From NCBI GenBank assembly GCA_958450325.1, contig OY288256.1, positions 12,990,557 to 13,054,556 on the forward strand: a stretch of 64,000 nucleotides of DNA. Direction: 5' to 3'. The DNA comes from Agrostemma githago (taxonomy: Eukaryota > Streptophyta > Magnoliopsida > Caryophyllales > Caryophyllaceae). How positions within the stretch are numbered: the stretch's first letter is position 1; every line of letters starts with the position of its first letter. The notes beneath the pieces are model-generated. The model had not been told where the DNA came from. It saw only the letters and a program-made list of their open reading frames with translations, and ran no database searches. Of the stretch, positions 11,466 through 23,291 are shown piece by piece. A program made the position numbers and the translations under genes.

Positions 11466-12059
11466 ATGTCGAACTCAGAGTACGGACACCACGGGCACAG
11501 CCACGATTACGAGAAAGAACAGAGGGGGGGGGGGAAAGAGGAAGCCGAGAGACTGCACTTCAACAATATGACGGCTGAATATATTTACCCTCCACAATGT
11601 GTTATGCAAAATATGCCCTACCACTATGAGGGGGAAATACCAGCAAGCAAGAGTTTCGCCCCTCTCCACCATACGCTGCGAAACCTGGGCTATCCAGTAG
11701 TCAACGTCAGATCTGTGTACAATGACCACGGGAGGCTGTTTGCAGGGGCTGTCGTTGTTGAGTTTGAAAGATCAACTACTAACTACAGCAAGGCATTCCA
11801 GCTATCTGAAATCTTCCACATTAAGGAGAAAAGCTATATGCACCTTCAAGAATTTGCAAGCCCAACACAGGGCCCGTACCTATGGGTCGCCGACCCAGCT
11901 ACAAGTTCCTTCTTCGTGGGCCTCCAACCCGAGTACCGTACAATTCCTAGATCACAGTGGATCAATGTAGCTGATCAAGCGGAATTCACGTACGAATACC
12001 ACTACAATCAAATAATCGAAACTCTTGTAGGTATTTACCCGATGTTCTACGTACTCTAG
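11466..12059 (+). CDS. Small ORF with a divergent XS-domain-like region
   Basis: An uninterrupted 197-codon ORF with an ATG at 11466. The N-terminus is His/Glu/Gly-rich (residues 1-30). From about residue 75 the pattern GYPVVNVRSVY, then GAVVVEFERS, then KAFQLSEIF, then GPYLWVADP matches the order of the XS domain of SGS3- and FDM-type plant RNA-silencing proteins: (K/N)V--LY, G-A-V-F, A--L---F, LYGW-A. XS domains bind double-stranded RNA with 5' overhangs. The usual zinc-finger XS, coiled coil and XH parts are absent, so this would be an isolated domain or captured fragment. Domain identity is by motif only. Confidence 0.4.
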   Translation: MSNSEYGHHGHSHDYEKEQRGGGKEEAERLHFNNMTAEYIYPPQCVMQNMPYHYEGEIPASKSFAPLHHTLRNLGYPVVNVRSVYNDHGRLFAGAVVVEFERSTTNYSKAFQLSEIFHIKEKSYMHLQEFASPTQGPYLWVADPATSSFFVGLQPEYRTIPRSQWINVADQAEFTYEYHYNQIIETLVGIYPMFYVL

Positions 12060-13323
12060 GTATTTCCGAGAATAGTGCATAGCCTACGTACCCACATGTA
12101 TTGCCTGCAAGATCCATGCACTTTCTATAATTTTGTTTCTAGCGTCTTTAAACTGTGGGATGGGTGACAATTTAACTTATTAGTTCCTTATCTAAGGAAG
12201 TTACACCGGTATTGAGACCATGTATTTTTATTATTCGACGTGTTAGTTGTTCGTACTCTCTTCAAATTCCACTGATACATCTTCCTTAAAGCCGAACCTC
12301 TGCGTTTACGTACTGGCCCTGGACTCCCACATGGGTACCCTATGTTCCCTAGGGACTTCGCTGTCACTGTATAGATGCAACATGCCTATACCGCATGCCT
12401 GTGCACTACTTCGATAACACACAGTAGGTGTAGATAGATTGTGTTGCACAATTTCGAAAACCCTATATTCATATTTCACTCAAATTAAGTGATCAAGAAT
12501 CTAAGTATTGCTTGACAAAGTACCAATCAGTTAGAACACTTGAAGCTACTCCCGTTTTACATAAAATCGCGTTTCCAAAAGTAAGCGTCGCTTTGCTGTA
12601 CACAGCAAGTTGCGTCTCCTGTGGAGATACATCACTCAGGTACTGTGCAACTGCACCCCGCTTTTGATGTTATCGACCGGTGTCTAGGAAGTCAGGCTCC
12701 TCTTTCAAGAAGACTACAATATTGTAGTTCGAGTGAGGTACGAACAACTACTATCCTGCATTGACCTTGCAAGCCTTTGGGAAGAATCAGGCTGCGGGGA
12801 GTACCGTGCCCCCGAACCGTCAAGCATATTTCAGGGCATTCGACTATGGGTTGCAGCCCGCGAAAACAGCGCATATTTCCCAGAGAATGTAGATTATCAA
12901 TTTGTCACAGCCGCGAGAGGATTACATGATGGAATTCAGAGAAGTGCGTTGGGAACTGTTAAGCTTGTACCCCGAGCATGAAGCAGCTCAAGTCAAGGTT
13001 TCGTGGTGCTTCGCTGTCTCTGATCTCCGTCCTGCGACCTGTTCACGTGCGACCTCGATGGCTGAATGTACTTTCCCAAGTTCGAGCGTGTTGGCATGCC
13101 TCTTCCCCGTCTGAATTGCACCGCAATATGTTGCTGACTAGCGTACCCAATCGGCAAGTGTCCCATTACCACTGCATCGTGTCAGCGCCTGTATAGCACC
13201 ACTAGTTTCGCTGGACCTGCAGAGAGGCCGCCCATCGCAGAAAATGTCCCCGCGCGCAACTCATAACGGTGCCCGTACACTCGCTAACGGCCTCCCACCT
13301 ATTCGATGCCATCCCGGACTCCA
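12060..13323. other. No assigned gene; 3' part of the candidate Helitron
   Basis: Overlapping short plus-strand frames at 12733-13196 do not resemble a family I know. The sequence becomes GC-rich towards the Helitron end. Confidence 0.3.
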
Positions 13324-13351
13324 CGCGCATCGCGCGCGGTCCCGCAACTAG
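13324..13351 (+). repeat. Helitron 3' terminus
   Basis: CGCGC-ATC-GCGCG (13324-13336) forms a hairpin that extends outward by two more pairs across one mismatch. Eight bases past the extended stem comes CTAG (13348-13351), followed by host T. Hairpin, CTRR and insertion before T are the diagnostic Helitron 3' signals. Confidence 0.65.
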
Positions 13352-13365
13352 TATATATATATATA

Positions 13366-13393
13366 GAGTAAGGCTCTTATGAGTCCCTTACTC
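13366..13393 (+). repeat. MULE left terminal inverted repeat
   Basis: Starts GAGTAAGGCTCTTATGAGTC directly after a (TA)n tract. Similarity to the right end continues more weakly for several tens of bases, with a further GAGTCC and a GATGGATGG block shared by both subterminal regions. Confidence 0.7.
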
Positions 13394-13654
13394 TTTGTGA
13401 GTCCCTAAGTCCTCATCCCATCCATTGGATGGGATGAGGATGGATGGACAAGATGCATCCAATTAAAAAAAAAAAAAAGATTTACGTTCCTAAAATAACT
13501 CACAAGAATTTAGGAAACAAATAACCTCCTATCATTCACACGTTCATTTTCATTCACGTTCATTTGCTTTCCACGTTCATTCACACCTAAAAACCAAAAA
13601 ACCTTTTCTTCATTCACGCTAATTCATCGTTTTTGATCTCGAAATTCTGCTACA

Positions 13655-16600
13655 ATGGATTCAATGACCGCATCATCGTCTTCAACGGTTGATAAGCAAC
13701 TAATCGATTATAACAATGGTGAGTTTCAGTGATTCATTAACGTTTTTATTCGTTTTTTCTTCACGGATTTCAATAGTAATATTGCTTTAAATCTGCGTTT
13801 TCATATCAATGTTTTATCGCGTCAAATTACGTTTTTTTTTACGTCGATCTTCATGTTTATAGTGCTTTCATTGACATTTCGACTTTATTTTACGTCAAAT
13901 TTGCGTCTTTTGATTCATTGCGTTTTGATTCATATTTTCGTATCAATGGTATTTTGATATCTCGATCTCCATAGATTACAGGTCTCTATGGTTTTTTTCA
14001 GGATTTTCCCTGATATGCAGTATTACTATTTTTTTTTGGTTTCTATTAACGCAGATTCGTCGTTGAAGTAACATGCCTTCTGAATTAAAGTAACACTTAC
14101 TTGTAATTACAGTAACACAAATGAACGTTCAGGAAAAGGGTTTTGATGATATGCTGGAGTAACGTATTGTACACGTTAGGGTAACACAACTTATCAATTA
14201 TAGTAACACAGTATTTGCATTGATGTAACGCTGTTTGATTCTGTGCAGGTAGCTGCGCCACAGATGCGAACGCACAAGACAACACTGGAAAAGGTGGAAT
14301 TTAATTCGTTTGATTAATAATGGATTAATATTATGGTTCATTGATATTATTGTTTCACCGATATTATTGTTTTGCTTTATGTTGAAGCATACATGGCATT
14401 GAAGTAACACAAGTAATGAATTAAAGTAATACCTAACTGTAATTAGAGTAACACAAACATGTAACACTAAAAAAGGGTTCTTAGCGTTGTCGTTGGAGTA
14501 ACATCCTCTTAGAGTTAAAGTAACGCAACTTATGAGTTACAGTAACACTTATGCCTATTGGCGTGACTTTTCTTACTTTTTGGCAGGAAGCATTGGTAAA
14601 GAGCCGAATGCACAGGAATGGTGCAGAGATGTGGGTGAGGTTTTCACTCCATACATGGAGCAGGTATTCGGGACAATTGATGAGGTAGTGGAATTTTACA
14701 AAATCTATGCGCTGGCTTGCGGTTTTGATGTGAGGAAGTACACTACGAAGCGATGGTACGGTGGTGAGATAAAGTCGAAGCTCCTAGTCTGCAACAGACA
14801 GGGTTATACGAACTCTGTTAAAGTTGTTAACAATACACCTGCAGCTGTGAAAGTTGTTAACGATGTAGATGGGGAAGGAGTTGTTGTGGACGCGATTAAA
14901 AAGAAGACGAAAGTCCGTCGTTGCGGGTGCAAGGCAAGGATTAGGTTGTTCAATAAAGGAGGCATTCTCAAGATTGATAGGTTCCACATCGGCCACAACC
15001 ACGAACTAATCTCACCGAAAGACAGAGAATTCCAGAAGCTCTCGAGGAACCTGACAAAGTACCACAAGCAAATGATCTTGAATAATTCGCGGGTATGGAG
15101 TAACACAATTTTTTTTATAGAATGACATGTGAGTAGGTCGTAACAGCTTGATTAGACCAATGTGTGCATAATCTAGTTACTTTTGCTAAAGTAACACCAG
15201 TGATTCTATACAGTAACACCTGGATTAGACCATTATAAGTGTAACACCTGGATTAGACCATAGGATAACACCAGTGAGTCTATAGAGTAACACTGCTTAA
15301 GTACAAGAGTAACACAACTGGTGTATTAATGTTATGTTGCTGCGATGCTTGATTCTTATTTACAGCTGAAGATCGGCGCAACGCGGACATACAACATGTG
15401 CAAGGAGCAGGTAGAGGGATTCGCAAACGTGGGTGCGAGCTTGGTTGACTTCAAAAACTGGGGGAGAGATATAAAGTGGTTCCTACATGAGAGGGACGGT
15501 CAGCTATTCATCGATCGATTCAAAGACATGGCTAAGAATAGGAAGGGTTTCTATTTTGACTACGACCTGGATGAAGATGGGAGTGTGAGCAAGGTTTTCT
15601 GGGCTGACGGTGAGGCGCGGCGTAACTACCAGTTATTTGGGGATGCAGTTTCGTTCGACCCAACGTACGGGACGAACAAATATAAGATGATATTCATGCC
15701 GTTCACAGGTGTTGATCATCACAAACGATCGGTAACCTTTGCTGGCGCTCTGATAGCGCACGAGGATTATGAATCGTTCGTCTGGGTGTTTGAGAGATTT
15801 CTGACTGCAATGGGAGGTAAGGAGCCGGAGTATATAATTACCGACCAAGATCCGGGCATTATACCAGCGGTGAAGAAAATGTTTAAGACGGCGCTACACC
15901 GTTTCTGTATGTGGCATATCTTGAACAAGGTTCCTGCCAAATACGGTGCAGCCCGGAGTGACTACCAGGATTTTTTGAAGAGACTAAATGCTATAGTATG
16001 GGATGTGGAGATTGATGGAGACGAGTTCGACGCGGAATGGTGTGACATAATGGAGGAGTTCCATGGGGGCGATGACGAGTGGTTTTCAACTACATACTCC
16101 ATCAGGGAACAGTGGGTGATGGCACATTGCAGGGATTTGAAGATGGGCGGCTTAATGCGAACCACGCAAAGGTCGGAGAGTGAGAACAGTTTCTTCAAAA
16201 GATTCGAACAAAAATCGGGGACGTTGGTCGAATTCTGGATGCGATTCGAGAGCGCCATGGACCAGCAACGGTATACACAGAAAAAACTCGACAATGACAA
16301 TGCACAAGCTTCTCCAAAAACAGCAACCCACCTACCAATTGAACATCACGCTTCGAAAATTTACACCCAGGCCGCATTTGAAGAATTCCAGGAGGAGGTG
16401 AAATTTTCTGTGGGTACTTGCAGCGTGAGGGGCTTCCTTGAGAAGGACGGGATTGAGGAGACATTGGTTAGGGATGCTACGAGGGATAAGGAGTTTACGG
16501 TCAAGTATATATCAGGTACTCCTTAAAATCAATCATTACTCCTTAAAGTAACACCGGTCGTTCCTTACTGTAACACATAAAATGCTTTGGAGTAACTGGG

Positions 16601-17466
16601 GATGGCATTTGGACATCTGTGTTGTAAACGCTTAAAAGTAACACAGACCATGAATTACAGTAACATTTCATATTCCAAAAAGTAACACTTTCTGCACTCC
16701 ATTACATTTTGCAAACCATTATATCCAATGTATTTGCTGTCTCTGCTGATTCAAAGATTGGATGTGAATCTGTCCAGGTACGTCTGGATCAAGCTGCACA
16801 TGTCGGTTGTTTAATTTGCGAGGGATATTGTGTAGACACGTAATCTGGATATATTCATCGAAAGGGCTGACCACTATACCCGAAAACATGGTAACCAAAA
16901 GGTGGACAAAGGAGGCTGTTCGCACTGCTCGTATCAGTGATGAAGGATTAGACGGCGAAAACACTGACATCATCGACGGAAAACAGATAGAGATGTCGAG
17001 ATTGTGGTCGGAAATCCGTGAGACAATGGGACTTCTAAGGGCAGGAGACAAGGCAGATGTGGAAAGCTTGTGCGGATTAATTCGGGAGTTCAGGTTGCAG
17101 AGGCAGCCAGTTTCTGGTGGGGAGAATATTGGCAAGACACAGGAACTGGAAAATATGCTTGGTTGTACGACCTCTGAAAATATCACGATACTACCTCCTA
17201 AGATTTCTAAGACAAAGGGAAGCGGAAAGCGGATGTTGTCAAGCAAGGAAAAGAAGGTCGCACTTTCTAGAAAGCCGAAACGCATGTGCAATAACTGCAA
17301 GCAGATGGCGCTCCACGACAAACGAAACTGTCCAAATCCTTACGCAGAACGACACCCTAAACAGCCTACCAAGCAAACCAATGATGCGGATGACGAGGAT
17401 GATGTAGATGAAGACATCGATGGAGAGGAAACTGAAGAAGACACCGATGATGAACAAGAGTTTTGA
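13655..17466 (+). CDS. FAR1/FRS-type MULE transposase
   Basis: Five exons with matching phases and GT-AG junctions: 13655-13718, 14249-14293, 14587-15092, 15366-16515, 16778-17466 (817 codons). It would catalyse cut-and-paste transposition of the MULE. A FAR1 DNA-binding region spans about residues 55-185 (EFYKIYALACGF, then CGCKAR and HNHEL zinc ligands). The MULE transposase core follows with DDE residues about D303 (SFDPTYGTN), D365 (ITDQDPG) and E476 (TQRSESEN), with CMWHI between. A SWIM zinc finger follows: CTC...CRHV, C595/C597/C607/H609. A CNNCK zinc-knuckle-like motif and an acidic tail close the protein. The start at 13655 is chosen because the short exons 1-2 splice in phase into exon 3. 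No frameshift or stop was found, so it looks intact. Introns hold GTAACAC motifs. FHY3/FAR1 transcription factors derive from such transposases. Confidence 0.88.
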
Positions 17467-18112
17467 TAATACTCAAGTGTCTTTGACATTATAAGAATTT
17501 TTTCTTTTTTCCTGGTTTACAGTAACACTATATTCACAGTAACACTATAAGAATTCTTATAGTGTCTTTGACATTATAAGAATTTTTTCTTTTATTCCTG
17601 AACACATTTTTGCAATTAACACTATATTTACTTAATACGTGTGTTTTTGGTTAGAGTAACATCTCATGTGGGTTGAAGTAACACTATTCATTTGTTACAG
17701 TAACAGAAAAAATGCATCGAGGTAACTGAGGACAGCAGTGTTGTTCATTCATTGACTGAGTACATAATTTGTTCATTAAAGTAACATACTTAAAGTAACA
17801 TAATTTGTTCATAAAGTACCAAAACCGGCATTAATCACTTAAAGTAACATAATTTGTTCATTAAAGTAACACACACAGTGCTTCGGTATAACACACAGAT
17901 TGTGAGACCAAGAAAAATTGTTAATTTCAATAATTCCCATAGTAACACCAATAGTGAATTAGAGTAACAGGTGCAGCTGGTCATTGTAACAGAGTTTCGA
18001 AGCTTCTATGTATTGGTGATAGTGAAAAGACTAATGTAATTAGACAGGTTAATAAAGAATAGAAACCATTAAATCGTAGTTACAAAAGAGATGACATGGT
18101 TCAGTAGACACG
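17467..18112. other. Spacer between the two convergent MULE genes
   Basis: AT-rich, with at least a dozen GTAACAC-type motifs. A short duplication occurs at 17480-17510 and 17562-17590 (GTCTTTGACATTATAAGAAT). It presumably holds both 3' UTRs. Confidence 0.6.
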
Positions 18113-21100
18113 CTATTTTTTTCGGCCCTTTGTTGGCTTGCTCTTCGGACCATCGATGATTTTCTGTCTAGTGATCTCATACTTGGCTACGTTGTCCAAC
18201 AATTGCGATTGCACATTGTTTTTGTCTGCCAATAGAAGTGTTGCTGCAAGTTGGACCACCAGATATCGTCTATTGACCTTCCTCTCAAGGTCTATGTGGT
18301 GGAATGTACGGCCCTCGTACATTAACATGTGCATCATGGTGAAAATTCCCGACTCGTCACATGTCACGCCTGGTTTCTGCCATGTAAGCTTGACCTCATT
18401 AAACTCGAAATTAATGATATCAGTTGCATCAGGGACTTTGAACTTATCGAGGAAATCGCTGATTGTTGACACCTGTGTGTACCCACAGCAACGTTATTAT
18501 GTGAGAAACAGATGGCCGTATGCAATAATAAATATTAGAATATATATACTAACCATTATCATTGCGGCCTTGTACAACATTGTTTCTTTCACGTTCGGGT
18601 AAAGTTGGTGGTCAAGGAGATCTATTGTCCTATTCTTACGGTTGATGCACACGCATGAGTAGTAATAATCGATGTTGATCGGGACAAATATGAGATCAGC
18701 TTCCAAATTAAGACAACGACCACACTTCCTTTTAAAAAGATTGAGATGGGACATCAATATGTCCACTGCCCGCGTGGATGGGGCGTCTGCATCCTCGTCA
18801 AGCATCCCATAGAGGCAGTCCTACAAACATATTCAAAGTGTCTCAGATTGGGTTCAACTGTGAGGAAGTAACACATTCACTACGTATCAGACTACTGCCA
18901 TTCATGTACAGCAAAGACGCAGATTAAGGTAACATGTCTCCTACATTACAGTAACGCACTTTCATTTTTAAAATAACACCATCCAGATGTTGAGGGACGT
19001 GTATTCTCCTGGAACCTTGGTCATAAATATATATATATATATATATATGTACTCAAATGCAACAGTAATGCGTACCGTCTGTCGTATACCGAAGTATGCT
19101 GTCGTAGGTGTCTCGCCCGAACCAGTGGCGGGAGGTGGAAGCCTGTTCAACAGTATCGACCAGCATTCGATGATGCACGACTGCATATTCTGACCCGGTA
19201 ACATTGAACGTATGTCATTCCGCTCAATTGTAGCCAGGAGTGAATAATTTGCAACCTCCTCGCTGAAGGAAAACAAAAAATACCTCGTTAAAAAAACTGT
19301 TTTAATATTCACCCATTAATGTTAAAGTAAATGCGTACCAATTTTGAAGAGTTGTAAGCTCCACAAGGCAGTAGTCCACGACGTCTTTGCGACGGATGGG
19401 GATCTTACTTAACAACGTCCTGTTGCTCAATAGAAACGGTGACAACATGGGAGAGTTTGCATCTTCAACGCCACAATCAATTGAGCAGCCAAGTCCGTCA
19501 CCCTCACCACGGTTTCGGCTCTTCAGAACGGAACTTGTCCGCGTTGAGAAGTCAGAGTCAAGCACCGTCTCTGCGACAGGGGTTTTAGGGGTTTTAGGGG
19601 TTTTAGGGTCAGATGTCGACGGTCGTTTCTTCTTCGACGGTCGTTCATCATATTCTGTCCCGCCTGCCCTCTTGACGGTACCCCCGGTAGACCCAGCAAC
19701 ACTCGATATAGTTCTCTCGATGGCGATATTCGCTTTATCGTTTAGGAACTCTCTCACCCTCGCTATAACCTCATCTCTGTCCTTATTGTTGTCACACAAG
19801 ATCAGAGTCGCCGCAATCTCCGCTCTATAGAGGTTGTTCGTCTCCATTGTGCCAAGGCAACATTCGAACGCTTCCCCCTTGTACAGCATCATGTGTATCA
19901 TGAGGTAGACACCACAGTCGTTCGCCGAGAAACCTCCGCCCTGCCATGCGAATGGGACGTTGACAACAGGGAAGCCCGCGACATCCGATCCCCTGGCGAT
20001 ACCTTTTCTGACCATGTACTTTCCCATTTCCACAGCCTAAATCATACAAAAAAAAACAAAAAAAAATAAGACGGAAGGTGAAATAATGTCCGATTATATA
20101 TCAACACAAGTTAACTTACGGCGATTTTTGCCATCCCGACATATGGCAGACTTTCGAATTCCTGTTCTTCGTAACTCCTGTTGTCTAGGTACTCAATCTG
20201 CTTTGACAGGAAGTTGATACATGCACAGCTGTAGTGGTCGTTGTTGTCCGAAAGCACCGGGACAAATACCTGTTATTTGGTAATTAAGATTATGGCGATT
20301 ATTGTTAAAGAGTTGTAATGAAGGGTAATAAAGAGTTTCATATAGACGTACCAAGTCAGAGTCTAGGTTTATGGTGTCTTTATTCACTTCGGTCCAAATG
20401 TCCCAGAAGTTGAACAATTCATCGCCAACGTCGACCTTTGCACCACTCTTTGTGCCCTTCCACAGCTTCATTACTGTCTTCTGCATGACACATGTTGAAG
20501 TAACAGTTCATGATCGTGGTAATAAGAAAGAGTAACACTCATTGTTAATTAAAGTAACAGTTTGAAACCCTTACAGTAATGCCTGTTATTGTGATAGAGT
20601 AACAGTATTAATGTGTAAGAGTAACACTAACTATGGATATAAGAACAATGAGTAACAGTATACACAGACCATACTCATTGTGAATGTTCATTCCTAATGT
20701 GAAATAAAACCCATGATAATGGTTATTATGAATGATCATTCAAGATATGTTAGTGACGCTATTTGTTGATTGTGTCGGTGTGATAAAAATAACAGAGACA
20801 AGCTTACGCTGTGGCTAACGCCAAAGAAGCAGCGTGATGTAGGACGTGGCGCAGTCTGACTCGCGTCCAGGCTGTTAAGAAGTATACACCAGGTATCGAT
20901 AACAGCGTTCGACAGCTGCTGCCCCGGCTGGAGTGTCGAGAGCTCATCACGAGGGACGTTGAAAAAGTCGTCAACCCTCACCAGCATCTCACTAAAAAGA
21001 ATTTGAATGAATTAAAAGACAATCGATAAAAAAATAACATAGATAAATAGAATCAGGTAAAGAAATTAGATCACTATTGAAAACATACTTCGCACTGTAC

Positions 21101-23136
21101 TTGTCATTGTTATAAAAGACGTAATCCATTACGTCTTTCCGAACACTCAAAACCGACTTGAACAATGTACTGTTTCTGACAAGAAAATCGGATACTATTA
21201 TCTGGTCTGGTTCAGGGATTCCACATTCATAAGAGCATCCAAGCTTCTCATCGACAACTTGCATGCAATCTAAAAATTTTTCAGAGTGGAGAAAGTAAGG
21301 ATGGAAGACCTTCCGTCCATCGACTTCCACCCACAGAGGCTCAATAACATTCGCATCATCAATTTGGTGATCCCTTTCCTCCGAACCACCGATAACAGCT
21401 TCAACCATCTCCGCCGTCGTGTACAGTTCGAAGTCGGGACAGCCTCGACTCTCATCAGCAGTGACAACATCCTCAACCCCCGCCACATTTGTACGCATGC
21501 TCGCACCTGCTGTTTGAGTGGGCTGGCCTGTGAATGCAGGGCCTTGGGTCGCTGCGTTCTTTGCACGTGCGTACGCCTCGCACACTTCATCGACCGTCCG
21601 GTGGAGCTCTTCTCCACTCCAGAAGTCTTGCGAGGCCTGTGACGGAACGGGGTCATCATTCAGTGGTTTGCCGGATGTTATTCTTCTGAGTTTGGAAGCG
21701 GCTGATATCCACCAATCATGGAATGCAACTGCATTCCTTGCCATCATGAGGTACAATTCATGTACCTCCTGCATCAAGAATAAACAAATGGTTTTAGTTC
21801 GGAGGGTTGACTGTAACTTATTATTTGTATTAAAGTAACACCACTGGTTCATTAGAGTAACATGTGATCAACATTAAAGTAACACATATGGTAGTTAGAG
21901 TAACACATTGAATTTATTGATGAAAAATTTTATTACTTACATCAACCGCCTTAGCTCTTAGATCAGCGTCATCCTCAACGCCATCTGCTAGCTCGATGTT
22001 TATGGACTTCCCAAATTTGTGCGCGGATGATGTTGGGGCATTCGTTATCCTCAGCGGCACCCCGTCATCCACCACCTCCTCGTCCACCACCTCCTCAAGT
22101 AGACAACGGGGGTAATTCACCTTTGACTTGGTAAGACGACCAAGCCCACCACCAACAAATTCCCCATACAACCTATCTAGCATCCGCTCGCGATCCCAAT
22201 GCTTAATAAGCGGCAGATCGTGCGGACAACGATGATCACGGTACTGGAAACGGTGAAAGTATGTGATCATCAAAAATGGCAGACAACCGAGAAGGTATGT
22301 CGGTTGCTGAAGAACATAGTCTTGACAGGCTGCAGCAAGCCCATCCAATACAAGAGTGCACCAATCATAGTTCCTGATCTGCTCTACATTCTCCACACAC
22401 CTCAGCAGACTTAGATCAACGGTGTAATTCGACGTTGGATTAAGAAAAATAGACATGCTGTACAGAACAAACAATCTACAAAAGTCATCCCCCCCGTGAA
22501 CGTCCTTCTGTAGTTTTTCCAACAACAGAGACAAAGGGATCGTGTCGCTTGCAGTATGAATATTGAACCGATTCCTAAATGCCTGTCTCAAACTGACGAC
22601 ATCCTCCGCCAATGCTTCCTTCGACCGACCCATTGGGAGCAAGTCAGCGGGGTTCGGACCGTATGGAATGAGGAAGCAATCGTGGACATCGTGCTTCGTT
22701 ACCAAGAATTGATCGCTTTTCCTTGGTAGCCTGAAAATCAGCGTGTCATCCGCGAAAAGCGACATGAACTCGACTGCATACTTACCGGGAAAACTTTTGA
22801 GTCGCATTGAAAGTAGGCCCCCAAAACCTATTCTGATGACAGAATCCCGCTGCCGATCATTGAAGTTTGACATTAACTCGATGAGGCTCTGTGGCCTACA
22901 CCTGAACTGGATCTTCTTAGCTACAACAACTTCTTCTTCCTCCGCTTCTTCCTCCTGAAAAGGGACAAACATAAAGATAATTAGGCTGTTCAACTGTTGT
23001 TAGACCTAAATATGCACCACTTAATAGGTGAACATCAACAATACTAATGACTGCAACTGACCTTCTCCTTGGTTTGCCTCATGCTTTTGCCATCTGTGGC
23101 ACGAGTTTTTCTGGACTTGTCACCTCCTTTTGCCAT
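18113..23136 (-). CDS. Two-lobed Ulp1/C48 cysteine protease-like protein carried by the MULE
   Basis: Ten minus-strand exons with GT-AG junctions and matching phases: 23136-23062, 22954-21941, 21768-21089, 20991-20808, 20480-20352, 20269-20120, 20036-19339, 19262-19076, 18820-18554, 18472-18113; 1247 codons, no stop. Residues 26-363 hold a region typical of plant transposon Ulp1 proteins (GFGGLL..., then KHDVHDCFLIPYGPNP). Lobe 1 (about 590-860) has a C48 core: H706 in VPVLSDNNDHYSC, D723, Q776 and C785 in WQGGGFSANDCG. Lobe 2 (about 977-1247) repeats the same layout, but Y1092 replaces His and S1169 replaces Cys (WQKPGVTCDESG); D1109 and Q1160 remain. A Lys/Pro/Thr-rich linker (KTPKTPKTP) separates them. 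Ulp1 enzymes cleave SUMO or ubiquitin-like tails; the substrate here is unknown. Lobe 1 may be active and lobe 2 a pseudoprotease. Confidence 0.85.
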
Positions 23137-23282
23137 CTGATCAAAACATACAGCTGATACGCGTCAAAGTAACATAAATATAGACCAGAGAGTAACAAAC
23201 TGCAAGCACAACTGTTAGATTAACTAAAGTAACACGTCTCCTAGATCACAGTAACACAATTAGTTCTTCAATGTAATACCAT
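22913..23282 (-). repeat. Tandem duplication covering exon 1 and the start of exon 2 (used copy)
   Basis: About 370 bp directly repeated at 23292-23679 with an 18-nt indel and few substitutions. This copy contains the functional exon 1 (23136-23062) and the first codons of exon 2 of the Ulp1-like gene. Confidence 0.85.
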
Positions 23283-23291
23283 TGAACTGAC

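Larger units (their letters stand above)
5209..13351 (+). mobile_element. Candidate gene-capturing Helitron (5' end not located)
   Basis: The right end is a good Helitron 3' terminus (hairpin then CTAG, followed by host T) at 13324-13351. The preceding 8 kb is less AT-rich than its surroundings. It holds several broken, unrelated gene pieces (two F-box-like fragments at 7640-8051 and 10150-10707, an XS-like ORF at 11466-12059), as Helitrons with captured genes do. I could not find the 5' TC terminus or any RepHel gene, so the left limit is only the edge of the neighbouring LTR element. An ordinary decayed gene region next to a short Helitron would be the alternative. Confidence 0.45.

Noticed and set aside
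14532..14586. ATG at 14532 as the start of the transposase
   Set aside because: This stretch includes a GTAACAC motif and a pyrimidine-rich splice acceptor (ending 14586); upstream exons 13655-13718 and 14249-14293 join in phase instead.
15345..15365. ATG at 15345 as the start of a separate transposase gene
   Set aside because: It lies in the intron just before the acceptor TTTACAG; exon 15366 continues the FAR1 exon in frame.
19579..19608. Telomere-like GGTTTTAGGGGTTTTAGG run
   Set aside because: It lies in frame in exon 7 of the Ulp1-like gene, encoding KTPKTPKTP; it is a coding microsatellite, not telomeric DNA.
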